This document shows positions 46,247 to 54,155 of a DNA stretch of 54,155 nt, one piece after another. Position numbers and translations under genes: made by a program. The stretch is from assembly GCA_009781085.1 (NCBI GenBank), contig WQYV01000006.1, positions 1 through 54,155 on the forward strand. The letters are read 5' to 3'. The notes beneath the pieces are model-generated. The model had not been told where the DNA came from. It saw nothing but the letters and a program-made list of their open reading frames with translations, and searched no databases. The stretch comes from Betaproteobacteria bacterium (GTDB taxonomy: Bacteria; Pseudomonadota; Gammaproteobacteria; Burkholderiales; Rhodocyclaceae). Position 1 is the first letter of the stretch, and each line of letters begins with the position of its first letter.

Positions 46247-46956
46247 GTGCACCGGGCGCGCTCATACTCATCCCCACCAGCCTGGGAGATGCGCCCTGGA
46301 CGGATTTTCTCCCCGCCGCTGCACAGTCCTGCGCTGCCGGTATCCGTCATTTCGTGGTCGAAAACGCCCGCACCGCCCGCGCCCACCTGAAGCGCATCGA
46401 ATTCCCCGGCACGTTGCGTGACACCGATATCCGTGAGTTACCTGCCGAAGGCGGCGACCACATGCTGGATACCCTGCTTGCCCCGGCCCTCAAAGGCGAA
46501 AACGTCGGCTTGATGTCGGACGCCGGTTGCCCGGCTGTCGCCGACCCCGGCGCGCGCCTCGTTGCCCGCGCCCATGCCCTTGATGTGCGCGTCGTCCCGC
46601 TGGTCGGCCCGTCATCCATCCTGCTCGGTCTGATGGGTTCCGGCCTCAACGGACAGAACTTTGCCTTCCACGGCTACCTGCCGTCCGCGATGGGTGACCG
46701 CGACCGGCGGCTACGTGCGATTGAAGACGAATCCCGGCGACTCGCCCGCACGCAAATCTTCATCGAGACGCCCTACCGCAACGAACACCTGTTCGCCGCC
46801 CTGCTCCGCATCTGCCAACCGACAACCCGCCTGTGCATTGCGCGCGAACTCGCCACCACCAACGAATACCTGCGCACCCTTGCCATTGCCGACTGGCGCA
46901 GAACCCCACCGCCCATGCTTGCCAGACGCCCAGCGCTGTTTTTGCTACTGGCCTGA
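46243..46956 (+). CDS. SAM-dependent methyltransferase of the tetrapyrrole-methylase fold (RsmI-like)
   Basis: A 237-residue protein. L-I-P-T-S-L-G-D opens it, G-L-M-S-D-A-G-C-P-A-V-A-D-P-G is the SAM-binding loop, and V-P-L-V-G-P-S-S-I-L-L-G and F-I-E-T-P-Y-R-N are typical. It resembles RsmI (16S rRNA C1402 2'-O-methyltransferase) but is shorter (RsmI is about 280) with different N-terminal details, so it is likely a paralogue of unknown target. Translationally coupled to yceF; a neighbour of maf/yceF in many betaproteobacteria. Confidence 0.85.
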   Translation: MSAPGALILIPTSLGDAPWTDFLPAAAQSCAAGIRHFVVENARTARAHLKRIEFPGTLRDTDIRELPAEGGDHMLDTLLAPALKGENVGLMSDAGCPAVADPGARLVARAHALDVRVVPLVGPSSILLGLMGSGLNGQNFAFHGYLPSAMGDRDRRLRAIEDESRRLARTQIFIETPYRNEHLFAALLRICQPTTRLCIARELATTNEYLRTLAIADWRRTPPPMLARRPALFLLLA

Positions 46957-46959
46957 CTC

Positions 46960-47415
46960 CTATCTCAGCTTCTTCCGGAAATAGAAGGACGCAATGAAAA
47001 AACCTTCCCGCAAGTAAAACCGATGCGCCTCGCTGCGCACGACACCGGAGGTCAGCGCCAACGCCACGCAGGAACGTGCCCACACCTCATCCTCCAACCA
47101 ATTGATAAGACGCTTGCCGATCCCCTGTGAACGGTAAGCCTCATCGACCACCAAATCATCCAGATACAGACAGCGACCTTCGTAGGTGTTTTCGATGATG
47201 CGCCACAAGGCAACTCCCTTGACCGTTTCACCCTCCACCGCGAGCGTCATGCGCCCACCATTGGCAAAAACGGTTTCCAGGATTTGCCTCCAGGCATCAA
47301 ACCCCGGCGTCAGCCTGTCACGCAATTGGCGATGCACGGGTTCAGCACGGGCAAACCATTCCGGAGCGATGACCACACCAGAGTCGTCGGTCACGCTCAG
47401 AAACGAAACAGGCAT
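46960..47415 (-). CDS. GNAT family N-acetyltransferase
   Basis: About 151 residues. The acetyl-CoA-binding motif A is L-Y-L-D-D-L-V-V-D-E-A-Y-R-S-Q-G-I-G-K-R-L-I near residue 95, followed by H-R-F-Y-L-R-E-G-F, the GNAT motif B. ATG 47415 has GGAG six bases upstream and is preferred over ATG 47427. It is convergent with the methyltransferase gene, with a three-base gap. The substrate is unknown. Confidence 0.9.
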   Translation of the reverse strand: MPVSFLSVTDDSGVVIAPEWFARAEPVHRQLRDRLTPGFDAWRQILETVFANGGRMTLAVEGETVKGVALWRIIENTYEGRCLYLDDLVVDEAYRSQGIGKRLINWLEDEVWARSCVALALTSGVVRSEAHRFYLREGFFIASFYFRKKLR

Positions 47416-47427
47416 TTCAGTCTCCAT

Positions 47428-47544
47428 TTATACCCATTCCTCTCTCTGGAGGGATACCCCGAGGGAACCGGATGGTTATTCCCCCCCGTGGAGGGGTGGC
47501 GGCAAAGCCGACGGGGTCGGTTAGCGCGAAGCGCCGGGGTGGTT
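47428..47544. repeat. intergenic repeat-like block with short GC hairpins
   Basis: This block lies between rluC and the GNAT gene. It holds runs such as TGGAGGGATACCCCGAGGGAACCG and two adjacent small stems, GGC-aaa-GCC followed by ACGGGGT and GCGC-gaa-GCGC followed by CGGGGTGGTT (47524-47544). The second unit recurs in modified form at 53291-53312. It reaches the rluC stop. I infer a dispersed REP-like element. Confidence 0.5.
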
Positions 47545-48505
47545 ATCTTTCAGACTCCGATTCATCAAGTCGCGCAACAAAGTCCTGCAATTCCGCAGGC
47601 AACGGTGCATCGAACATCAATTCTCCACCTTTTATCGGATGGATGAAGGCAAGTTTTGCGGCATGCAGGAACATCCGGCGCAATCCATCGTCTATGAGAA
47701 TCCGGTTGAGCGGAAAATTCCCATATTTGTCGTCGCCCACGATCGGAAAACCGAGATGGGAAAGATGCACCCGTATCTGATGGGTACGCCCCGTTTTCAG
47801 TTCGACTTCAAGCATGCTGAACTGCCGCCAGTGTTTGAGAAGACGCACGATACTATGCGCCGGTTTGCCCTCCTCGCTCACCCTGACGCGGCGCTCCCCG
47901 CTCTCGGTGAGATATTTGAACAGCGGCGCACGCACGTGTTGCAGCGGATTCGGCCATTGACCGGCGACGAGAGTGAAATAACGTTTCTCCACATGCCCCT
48001 TGCGCATCATGTCCTGCAACGCGGTCAGCGCCGAACGCTTCTTTGCCACGAGCAACAGGCCGGACGTTTCCCGGTCGAGCCGATGCACAAGCTCCAGCAT
48101 CTTCAGTTCGGGCCGCTGGGTGCGCAACTGCTCGATTACACCGAAATCGATCCCGCTGCCGCCATGCACAGCACGCCCTGCGGGCTTATTCACCACCATG
48201 AAACATTCGTCCTCAAACGCCACGGGCAAGGGCTTGCCCACAGGCAGGAGCAAGGGAGAGGACACAAGCGGTTTGGCCAGCCTCAGCGGCGGAACCCGCA
48301 CTTGATCGCCAACAGCAAGGCGGTATGTTTGCGATACCCGCCGCCCATTCACACGCACCTCACCTGCACGCAAAATGCGGTAAATATGGCTTTTTGGCAC
48401 GCCTTTCGCGATGCGCAAAAAATAATTATCGATCCGCTGCCCGGCAGCGGATTCGTCAATTTTCTCGTACCTAACAATGTTTCCTTTGCCTTGTTCCATC
48501 ATCAT
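47543..48505 (-). CDS. rluC: 23S rRNA pseudouridine synthase RluC
   Basis: About 320 residues. An N-terminal S4 domain (R-I-L-R-A-G-E-V-R-V-N-G-R-R-V) precedes the catalytic domain with L-V-H-R-L-D-R-E-T-S-G-L-L, whose Asp is catalytic, K-P-A-G-R-A-V-H-G-G-S-G and G-R-T-H-Q-I-R-V-H. It modifies positions 955, 2504 and 2580 of 23S rRNA in E. coli. Three consecutive ATGs (48505, 48502, 48499) are candidate starts. It is divergent from rne, as in E. coli. Confidence 0.93.
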   Translation of the reverse strand: MMMEQGKGNIVRYEKIDESAAGQRIDNYFLRIAKGVPKSHIYRILRAGEVRVNGRRVSQTYRLAVGDQVRVPPLRLAKPLVSSPLLLPVGKPLPVAFEDECFMVVNKPAGRAVHGGSGIDFGVIEQLRTQRPELKMLELVHRLDRETSGLLLVAKKRSALTALQDMMRKGHVEKRYFTLVAGQWPNPLQHVRAPLFKYLTESGERRVRVSEEGKPAHSIVRLLKHWRQFSMLEVELKTGRTHQIRVHLSHLGFPIVGDDKYGNFPLNRILIDDGLRRMFLHAAKLAFIHPIKGGELMFDAPLPAELQDFVARLDESESER

Positions 48506-48923
48506 GAATATAATCCGCCCCGGCTTGAGGTCGGTTGCGACCGGCACGCTATGCACCAAAAGGTGATGGAAAGTGACGGAGCCCGAGCCGCCATGTGCGC
48601 TCCCGACTTGCCGTGCGTTGTCCACGGGCACCGAAAGGTGGCGATGATAGCGCAATGACCTTTTTTTCGACACACCCATCCAGCCTATACGGCTGGAGAT
48701 ACAAACAACTCGCAGTACGCAAAACCGCAGGATCAAATGTCCCTGCCCACGGCCAAGGCCGAGGCAAGGACAACTGAAGAATACGACCAGCCAACCCATC
48801 ACAGCCTAGGATTGCACTACCGGATGAAAGCAGCCCAACACAACCGCTCCTGAACTCCGGATCAGCGCGATGGCGCGCCGGTCGTACCTGCCCGTGCGTA
48901 TTGGCGCGGGAGAACGACCCAAA
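48506..48923 (+). promoter_or_regulatory. rluC/rne divergent region with long rne leader
   Basis: These 418 bases hold no gene. A hairpin CCAGCC-tatac-GGCTGG lies at 48680-48696, and T7 (about 48661-48667) precedes it. Long structured leaders ahead of rne mediate autoregulation by RNase E in E. coli; I infer the same possibility here. The TATACG at 48686-48691 could be a -10 element but the -35 is poor. Confidence 0.4.
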
Positions 48924-51716
48924 ATGAAACGCATGCTTTTTAACGCGACGCAGGCCGAGGAATTACGCGTCGCAATCGTTGACGGCCAAAAACTGATTGA
49001 CCTCGACATTGAATCGGCCAACAAGGAAGAACGTAAAGGCAACATTTACAAGGCAACCATCACTCATATCGAGCCAAGCCTCGAAGCCGCTTTCGTCGAC
49101 TATGGTTCGGAGCGGTATGGTTTTCTGCCTTTCAAGGAAATCTCCCGTTCCTACTTCAAACCCGGTGCGGATCCCCGTACGGGTATCCGCGAAGTCCTGC
49201 GCGAAGGCCAGGAGCTGATTGTCCAGGTCAAAAAGGACGAGCGCGGTGGCAATAAGGGCGCAGCGCTCACCACCAACATCTCGCTGGCGGGCCGCTACCT
49301 TGTCCTGATGCCGAACAACCCGAACGGCGGCGGCGTTTCGCGCCGCATTGAAGGCGAAGAGCGCGCCGAACTGCGCGAAATCCGGGATCAGATCGAAGTG
49401 CCGCAGGGCATGAGCCATATTGCGCGCACCGCAGCCATTGGCCGCAGCATCGAAGAACTGCAATGGGACCTCAACTACCTGCTGCAACTCTGGACGGCCA
49501 TCGAAGGCGCAGCGCGCAAACAGAACGGCGCTTTCCTCATCTATCAGGAAGGCAGCCTCGTCATTCGCACTATCCGCGACTACTTCCAACCCGATATTGG
49601 TGAAATCCTTATCGACACCGACGGCATCTACGATCAGGCCCGTCAGTTCATGGATCATGTCATGCCGGCCAACGTCAACCGCATCAAGCGTTACAGCGAC
49701 GATGTCCCGCTCTTCTCGCGCTTTCAGATCGAACACCAGATCGAATCGGCCTATTCCCGCCAAGTTGCCCTCCCTTCCGGTGGTGCGGTTGTCATCGACC
49801 ACACCGAGGCACTCGTCGCCATCGACGTCAATTCGGGACGTGCCACCAAAGGCGCGGACATTGAGGAAACGGCACTGCGCACCAACCTCGAAGCCGCCGA
49901 AGAAGTCGCTCGGCAGCTCCGCCTGCGCGACTTGGGTGGCCTTATCGTCATCGACTTCATCGACATGGAATCCGCCAAAAACCAGCGCGAAGTTGAAAAC
50001 CGCCTGCGCGATGCCCTGCGCTACGACCGCGCCCGCGTACAGACTGGCAAGATCAGCCGTTTCGGCCTTCTCGAACTCTCCCGCCAGCGCTTGCGCCCCG
50101 CTCTGGCCGAAACTAGCTACATCACCTGCCCGCGTTGCACCGGGACGGGTCATATCCGCAGCACCGAATCCTCGGCACTGCACATCCTGCGCATCATCGA
50201 AGAAGAAGCGATGAAAGAGAACACCGGCGCCGTGCACCTGCAAGCCCCGGTTGATGTCGCCACCTTCTTACTCAACGAGAAGCGGATCGACATTGACAGG
50301 GTCGAAGCCCGTCACAAAATTCAACTCCTCATCGTGCCCAACCGTCACATGGAAACCCCGATGTATGAGGTTACGCGCCTGCGGCACGATCAACTCAACC
50401 AAGACGACAAGCTCGTTGCCAGCTACCAACTCGTGCAGCAACCTGACGAAGAAATCCCCACCGGCAACAACCGTAGCAGCGACAAGGTCACACGGCAAGA
50501 AGCCGCCGTCAAATACATCCCCCCCTTGCAGCCTTCGCCTGGAACGTCCCCTGCCCCGCAAGCGCAAGCTACGGGGCTTCTCACGCGCTTCATGCAGTGG
50601 TTTGGCAGTCTGTCTGCCGGAAAACCCCACGAGAAAATAGAAACCGTCGTCCCCGTACCCCGCGAACCCCGTTCTTCCCGCGGCGAGCAACGCAACAACC
50701 GCAACAACGAACGTGGGAACCGCAGTAATGGCAACGCCCGCAATGACCGGGGATCACGCCCCGAAAGGGAAAATGGCCGCGCCGCCGAAAAGGGTTCCGC
50801 GCAGGAAAAGCCGCAGCGTCAACCCAAACCTCAGGGAGAACGCCAGGAACGTCCTGAGACCCCAGTGCGTGCATCTGGAGCCGACAATGCGAAAGCCAGC
50901 ACCAACCACCGTCGTCGCCGAGACAAAGCCGTCGACGAGGAAGGCATCCCAACCTCCGCCCAGGCGCCTGCCGCGCCGGAAACCCCTGCGCCTGCAGCGC
51001 AACGTTCGGACATCGTAGAACCCACTGAAGCCAAGCAGGCTGCCGTGCAGATCCTGGCTTCAGACGAACCCAATGCCCAAGTAGCCAATGCTGAGACTTT
51101 GCCTGAAAAGCGCCGCAGCCGCCGCAGCAACCGCCGAGGGCGCCCTGCCGGAACCGGCGACGCACTGCCGAAAACCCCGGAGGCTGCTGATGGCACGCTG
51201 GAGGGATCCTTACCCATCGCAGCTGGTTTGCCATTCGATGCCCCCCCTGCAGCAATGTCAGTCCCTTCACCGGATGCGTTTCCTGTCGCCATCGGCCAGC
51301 CGTTCGAGCCCTTGCCTATGCAGGAAACCACCTCGGCATCCGCAGCGCCGCAGTGCCGCAACGATGATGATCTGATTCCCTTGCCCCTGATCCGGGAAAA
51401 CGGCTTAGCAACCGAAGAAGCACCAGCCACCATCATGCCCGTCATCGTGACGCCCGCCGCCACCGCCCGGGTAGCGGAAACAACAAAAGGGGCGGGAGCC
51501 ATACCCATACCCGAGAAAAAAACCGCTTCCGCGACGGCTGACCTTTTTGGTTCATTGGAAGAGGCGGGACTCGTCATGATCGAGACCAGTTCAGAGAAAA
51601 AAACCCAACTCGACACTAGTTTGCCGGAAAAACCCGCCCGCCGTGGCCGCAAACCTCGACCCGCAGCCGTACTTGTCGAGGAACCACTGCAACAGGTCGA
51701 AACGCAGAAGGACTAG
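48924..51716 (+). CDS. rne: ribonuclease E
   Basis: A 930-residue endoribonuclease organising the RNA degradosome. [17 protein letters not shown] is the standard start (so 48924, not 48870). An S1 domain at about 35-120, catalytic Asp residues in A-I-D-V-N-S-G and V-I-D-F-I-D-M, and the zinc-link C-P-R-C near 405 are present. After about 510 the protein is disordered, Pro/Ala-rich, with Arg/Asn-rich segments near 590-640 and 690-720 suited to RNA or partner binding. Confidence 0.97.
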   Translation: MKRMLFNATQAEELRVAIVDGQKLIDLDIESANKEERKGNIYKATITHIEPSLEAAFVDYGSERYGFLPFKEISRSYFKPGADPRTGIREVLREGQELIVQVKKDERGGNKGAALTTNISLAGRYLVLMPNNPNGGGVSRRIEGEERAELREIRDQIEVPQGMSHIARTAAIGRSIEELQWDLNYLLQLWTAIEGAARKQNGAFLIYQEGSLVIRTIRDYFQPDIGEILIDTDGIYDQARQFMDHVMPANVNRIKRYSDDVPLFSRFQIEHQIESAYSRQVALPSGGAVVIDHTEALVAIDVNSGRATKGADIEETALRTNLEAAEEVARQLRLRDLGGLIVIDFIDMESAKNQREVENRLRDALRYDRARVQTGKISRFGLLELSRQRLRPALAETSYITCPRCTGTGHIRSTESSALHILRIIEEEAMKENTGAVHLQAPVDVATFLLNEKRIDIDRVEARHKIQLLIVPNRHMETPMYEVTRLRHDQLNQDDKLVASYQLVQQPDEEIPTGNNRSSDKVTRQEAAVKYIPPLQPSPGTSPAPQAQATGLLTRFMQWFGSLSAGKPHEKIETVVPVPREPRSSRGEQRNNRNNERGNRSNGNARNDRGSRPERENGRAAEKGSAQEKPQRQPKPQGERQERPETPVRASGADNAKASTNHRRRRDKAVDEEGIPTSAQAPAAPETPAPAAQRSDIVEPTEAKQAAVQILASDEPNAQVANAETLPEKRRSRRSNRRGRPAGTGDALPKTPEAADGTLEGSLPIAAGLPFDAPPAAMSVPSPDAFPVAIGQPFEPLPMQETTSASAAPQCRNDDDLIPLPLIRENGLATEEAPATIMPVIVTPAATARVAETTKGAGAIPIPEKKTASATADLFGSLEEAGLVMIETSSEKKTQLDTSLPEKPARRGRKPRPAAVLVEEPLQQVETQKD

Positions 51717-51729
51717 GGCGTTCGCACAG

Positions 51730-51757
51730 CTCCCTCTCCCCACTGCGGGAGAGGGAG
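51730..51757. terminator. bidirectional hairpin between rne and the aminotransferase gene
   Basis: CTCCCTCTCCC at 51730-51740 pairs perfectly with GGGAGAGGGAG at 51747-51757. It lies between convergent stops (51716 and 51767) and is a near relative of the hairpin at 11845-11868. No long T run follows. Confidence 0.6.
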
Positions 51758-51766
51758 GTTACAACT

Positions 51767-52969
51767 TCACAATACCGCCGCAATCGCCTTCGCCACGGCA
51801 GGCAGGTTTTTGTCGTTCAGAGCCGCCACATTGATGCGCCCAGAAGAGACGGCGTAAATACCAAACCCAGCTTGGAGCTTTTCAACCTGTTCCTTCGTCA
51901 GCCCCGTGAAAGAGAACATGCCGCGCTGTTTGGCGATGAAGGAGAAATCCTTCGACACGCCTTCCGCCTTAAGCGCATTCGCAAGACCCGAACGCATGTC
52001 GCGGATGCGGTTCCTCATCCCAGCGAGTTCTCCTTCCCAGATCACCCTCAATTCCGGGCTACCAAGGACAGCAGCCACGATTGCGCCACCGTGCGTGGGC
52101 GGGTTGGAATAATTAGTGCGGATGACGCGCTTGACCTGGGAGCCGACCCGCGCAGCTTCTTCCTTGCTTGCAGTAATGATGGATAGCGCCCCCACCCGTT
52201 CGCCGTACAAGGAAAAATTTTTGGAGAACGAGGAAGAGACAAAGAACTGCATCCCAGCCCTGGCAAAGGCGCGTACAGCAGCGGTATCTTCCTCAATACC
52301 ATCGGCAAAGCCCTGATAGGCCATATCCAAGAAGGGCACGAGGCTTTTTTCCTTGCAGGTTGCAACGACTTCCTGCCATTGGCTATCGACGAGGTCGGCT
52401 CCGGTCGGGTTATGACAGCAAGCGTGCAGCAACACGATGGACTGCGGCGGCAGGGCGTTGAGCTTTTGCTTCATGGCGGCGAAATCGACACCGCGTGTGG
52501 CCGGATCGTAGTAGGGATAGGTTTCTACCGTAAAACCGGCCGTCTCGAACAACGCGCGATGGTTTTCCCAGGAAGGGTCGCTGATATAAAGCGTGGCTTG
52601 CGGCAAGAGCTTTTTCAAGTAATCAGCGCCGACCTTCAACGCACCCGTACCGCCAAGCGCCTGGATGGTAAAGACCGAACCATCGTCTGCCCGCGCCGAC
52701 CCCTTGCCGAAAAGCAGATCGCGCACTGCCTGGTTGTAGACAGCGTTTCCGTCGATGGGTTGATAGCCGCGTGCGGGCAGAGCCTTCATACGAGCTTCCT
52801 CGGCAGCTTTTACGGCGGCCAGCAACGGCAGCTTGCCGTTGCCATCATAATATACACCGACACCGAGATTCACCTTTTCAGCGCGCGTATCGGCATTGAA
52901 AGCTTCGGTCAATCCAAGGATAGGATCACGGGGCGCCATTTCGACGGTAGCAAAAAGCGAGGCGGACAT
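51767..52969 (-). CDS. tyrB: aromatic amino acid aminotransferase
   Basis: A 400-residue class I PLP aminotransferase, of the TyrB/AspC group. Y-Y-D-G-N-G-K-L-P-L-L near residue 45, C-C-H-N-P-T-G-A-D near 190 and S-S-F-S-K-N-F-S-L-Y-G-E-R (PLP lysine) near 250 are diagnostic. It transfers amino groups to phenylpyruvate, hydroxyphenylpyruvate and probably oxaloacetate; AspC is the alternative name. GGAG precedes the ATG. In many betaproteobacteria uvrB is next to it; it is not seen here. Confidence 0.92.
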   Translation of the reverse strand: MSASLFATVEMAPRDPILGLTEAFNADTRAEKVNLGVGVYYDGNGKLPLLAAVKAAEEARMKALPARGYQPIDGNAVYNQAVRDLLFGKGSARADDGSVFTIQALGGTGALKVGADYLKKLLPQATLYISDPSWENHRALFETAGFTVETYPYYDPATRGVDFAAMKQKLNALPPQSIVLLHACCHNPTGADLVDSQWQEVVATCKEKSLVPFLDMAYQGFADGIEEDTAAVRAFARAGMQFFVSSSFSKNFSLYGERVGALSIITASKEEAARVGSQVKRVIRTNYSNPPTHGGAIVAAVLGSPELRVIWEGELAGMRNRIRDMRSGLANALKAEGVSKDFSFIAKQRGMFSFTGLTKEQVEKLQAGFGIYAVSSGRINVAALNDKNLPAVAKAIAAVL

Positions 52970-53685
52970 GTTTTCTCCAGTGTTCAGGATCGGTTAAGTG
53001 TCAGGAGACGCGCCGGAATCGGGAACAATGCCGGTTCGCCCTGTTGGTAACGGCGTGATAAATAGCCGCAAATCATGATATTTTAGCATGATGCCAAACC
53101 CCCTCGCTGCAACCGGCGCATATTCACCAGAGCCATTGCATCAAAAATTTTTTACAATCAATGAGATAACCATTGTGCTGTTCACAGGGACCTGATTGTT
53201 TTCTGTCTTTTTGGGCGAGGGCCATGAAGGCGGAGAGAAGGATGAGCCTGTGCGAGGCGTTTTCAGCTATGCCGAGGCTCTCGGGACGGGGCGCTCCAAG
53301 CGCCGGGGTTGGATATGTTTGGCGCCGCCGTCCCTGAGCGTAGATACCGTCTTGCGCGTCAAGAGCAAGAGAGAAAATGTTTCCTGTGAAGCACCCGATT
53401 CTTTAGTCGACCTTGAACAATAGCCTATTTTGCGGAATTGCTCTGGCAAACGGCGAAGTTTGGCCTTGCTGCAAAGCGTGCCTGCCGTTGGGTCGTACCG
53501 TACTCAGGGATATCTAACCTGAATTTTTCGAACGTCACGCCCTGTTCCTTTCCCTAATGTGTTACAACATACAACAATTTATAGATGATCTGACTGTATT
53601 GACATAACTACAACCGGAACGTTTACTCTGGCGGCAAGTCCCACAAATCTACGTTTGTGACGTTAATCCAATTCCGATTTTTAGA
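52970..53685. other. long intergenic region with repeat unit
   Basis: About 716 bases without a convincing gene. It holds the tyrB promoter on the left, a GCGC-tccaa-GCGC stem followed by CGGGGTTGG at 53291-53312 matching the repeat at 47524-47544, and an AT-rich right part with a small CACAAA/TTTGTG inverted repeat at 53642-53659. A short plus-strand frame at 53196-53423 starts with TTG and spans the repeat; I do not believe it. Composition shifts toward A+T near the right end. Confidence 0.5.
53291..53312. repeat. short GC-stem repeat unit, second copy
   Basis: GCGC-tccaa-GCGC followed by CGGGGTTGG. It shares the GCGC-x-GCGCCGGGGT core with 47524-47544, including the same flank order, and sits in a non-coding stretch. 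Confidence 0.45.
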
Positions 53686-54155
53686 TCATGTAGCGTTTGG
53701 CTCGTCCGTAACATTGATACTATTAAACCCTGTTTTCATGATAAGCTTCCGTAAGAACGGATGATACATGAACGGTAATTTCAAATATTTCAAAAGCAGC
53801 TTTATTTTCATCGGTATCAGCTTCAAACTAATTTTCCAGATAGGGTTGATGTTACCAGAATTGAACACTTTTGCTAACTCATAGGCGCTATTAAGCGCAT
53901 AGCTAATTCCTTCAAGGGATGAGGGGCTGATAAAACCAGCGGCCTCTCCAATCAAAAGGCTCTGTCCTTTCCAACGCAAAAATCGCGTATACCGTGCGGC
54001 ATTGAAACCAAACATGCTTCCGTTTTGAGAGCTTCCCCAAAAGAAAAGCCTTGCTTTTGCAGTTTTTCTTTTAACAGGGAAAATCTTTGTTTTCCAACGT
54101 TTTTTGGGAAAGCTCCGCCTAGAATAAAGTAACCATCCTTTGAAATACTCCAACA
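53686..54155 (-). CDS. FAD-dependent oxidoreductase, geranylgeranyl-reductase-like (C-terminal part)
   Basis: About 156 residues are visible; the N-terminal FAD domain lies beyond the window edge. L-L-I-G-E-A-A-G-F-I-S-P-S-S-L-E-G-I-S-Y-A-L-N-S-A is the ribityl/pyrophosphate-binding motif of geranylgeranyl reductase/FixC-like flavoproteins. The tail is Lys/Leu-rich. The codons are clearly A+T-rich compared with the rest of the window, suggesting horizontal origin. Substrate unknown; family assignment rests on one strong motif. Confidence 0.7.
   Translation of the reverse strand, partial: LEYFKGWLLYSRRSFPKKRWKTKIFPVKRKTAKARLFFWGSSQNGSMFGFNAARYTRFLRWKGQSLLIGEAAGFISPSSLEGISYALNSAYELAKVFNSGNINPIWKISLKLIPMKIKLLLKYLKLPFMYHPFLRKLIMKTGFNSINVTDEPNAT

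Noticed and set aside
53196-53423. 75-codon plus-strand frame
   Set aside because: It starts with TTG, runs through the repeat unit, has biased composition and no recognisable motif.

Overview
The window reads as a chromosomal segment of a betaproteobacterium. GC is in the mid-50s by eye. The evidence is gene content and order: DUF2069 divergent from yihY; rpsP-rimM-trmD-rplS; acnB with a GTG start; rpoE-rseA-rseB-rseC-lepA-lepB-DUF4845-rnc-era-recO; and yceD-rpmF-plsX-fabH-fabD-fabG-acpP-fabF followed by a YgfX-like gene. These blocks resemble Rhodocyclales/Nitrosomonadales-type genomes; I cannot name the genus. No rRNA, tRNA, CRISPR array, prophage or complete insertion sequence was seen.

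Layout. 1-5.6 kb: the start of a DUF2069 membrane protein gene, yihY, a PilZ-like protein, a 430-base spacer with RNA-like folds, then the ribosome/tRNA-modification operon rpsP-rimM-trmD-rplS behind a clear sigma-70 promoter. 5.7-7.6 kb: a tonB-exbB-exbD energy-coupling operon. 7.9-17 kb: an acetate-centred region with a SatP/YaaH acetate channel, a DUF485-ActP acetate symporter operon that continues into a cNMP/CBS/DUF294 sensor protein and a DEDDh exonuclease, and aconitase B behind a promoter with an operator-like palindrome. 17.3-24 kb: DUF6394 plus a K+ channel with two RCK domains, a radical SAM protein, TtcA, a degenerate cyclase-FHA protein and a MipA-type outer-membrane protein. 24-28 kb: alr-bioC-bioD and a membrane-anchored TPR protein, tightly coupled.

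28-37 kb is one long leftward run headed by rpoE and its regulators and ending in translation, secretion, RNase III and DNA-repair genes; most joints are ATGA/GTGA overlaps. nadB diverges from rpoE. 39-45.6 kb is the leftward fatty-acid/phospholipid initiation cluster with L32. 45.6-53 kb holds yceF, a tetrapyrrole-methylase-fold methyltransferase, a GNAT protein, divergent rluC/rne with a long rne leader, and an aromatic aminotransferase. The right edge changes character: a repeat-bearing spacer of about 700 bases and then an AT-rich FAD-dependent oxidoreductase that runs off the window.

Most of the window is conserved housekeeping. The less explained items are the acetate-linked DUF294/exonuclease pair, a perfect CRP-type palindrome in an AT-rich spacer next to a small acidic ORF, a 29-codon ORF behind acnB, the PilZ-like 516-residue protein, the degenerate cyclase-FHA protein and the TPR protein attached to the biotin genes. 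No clear new defence or mobile system was found.
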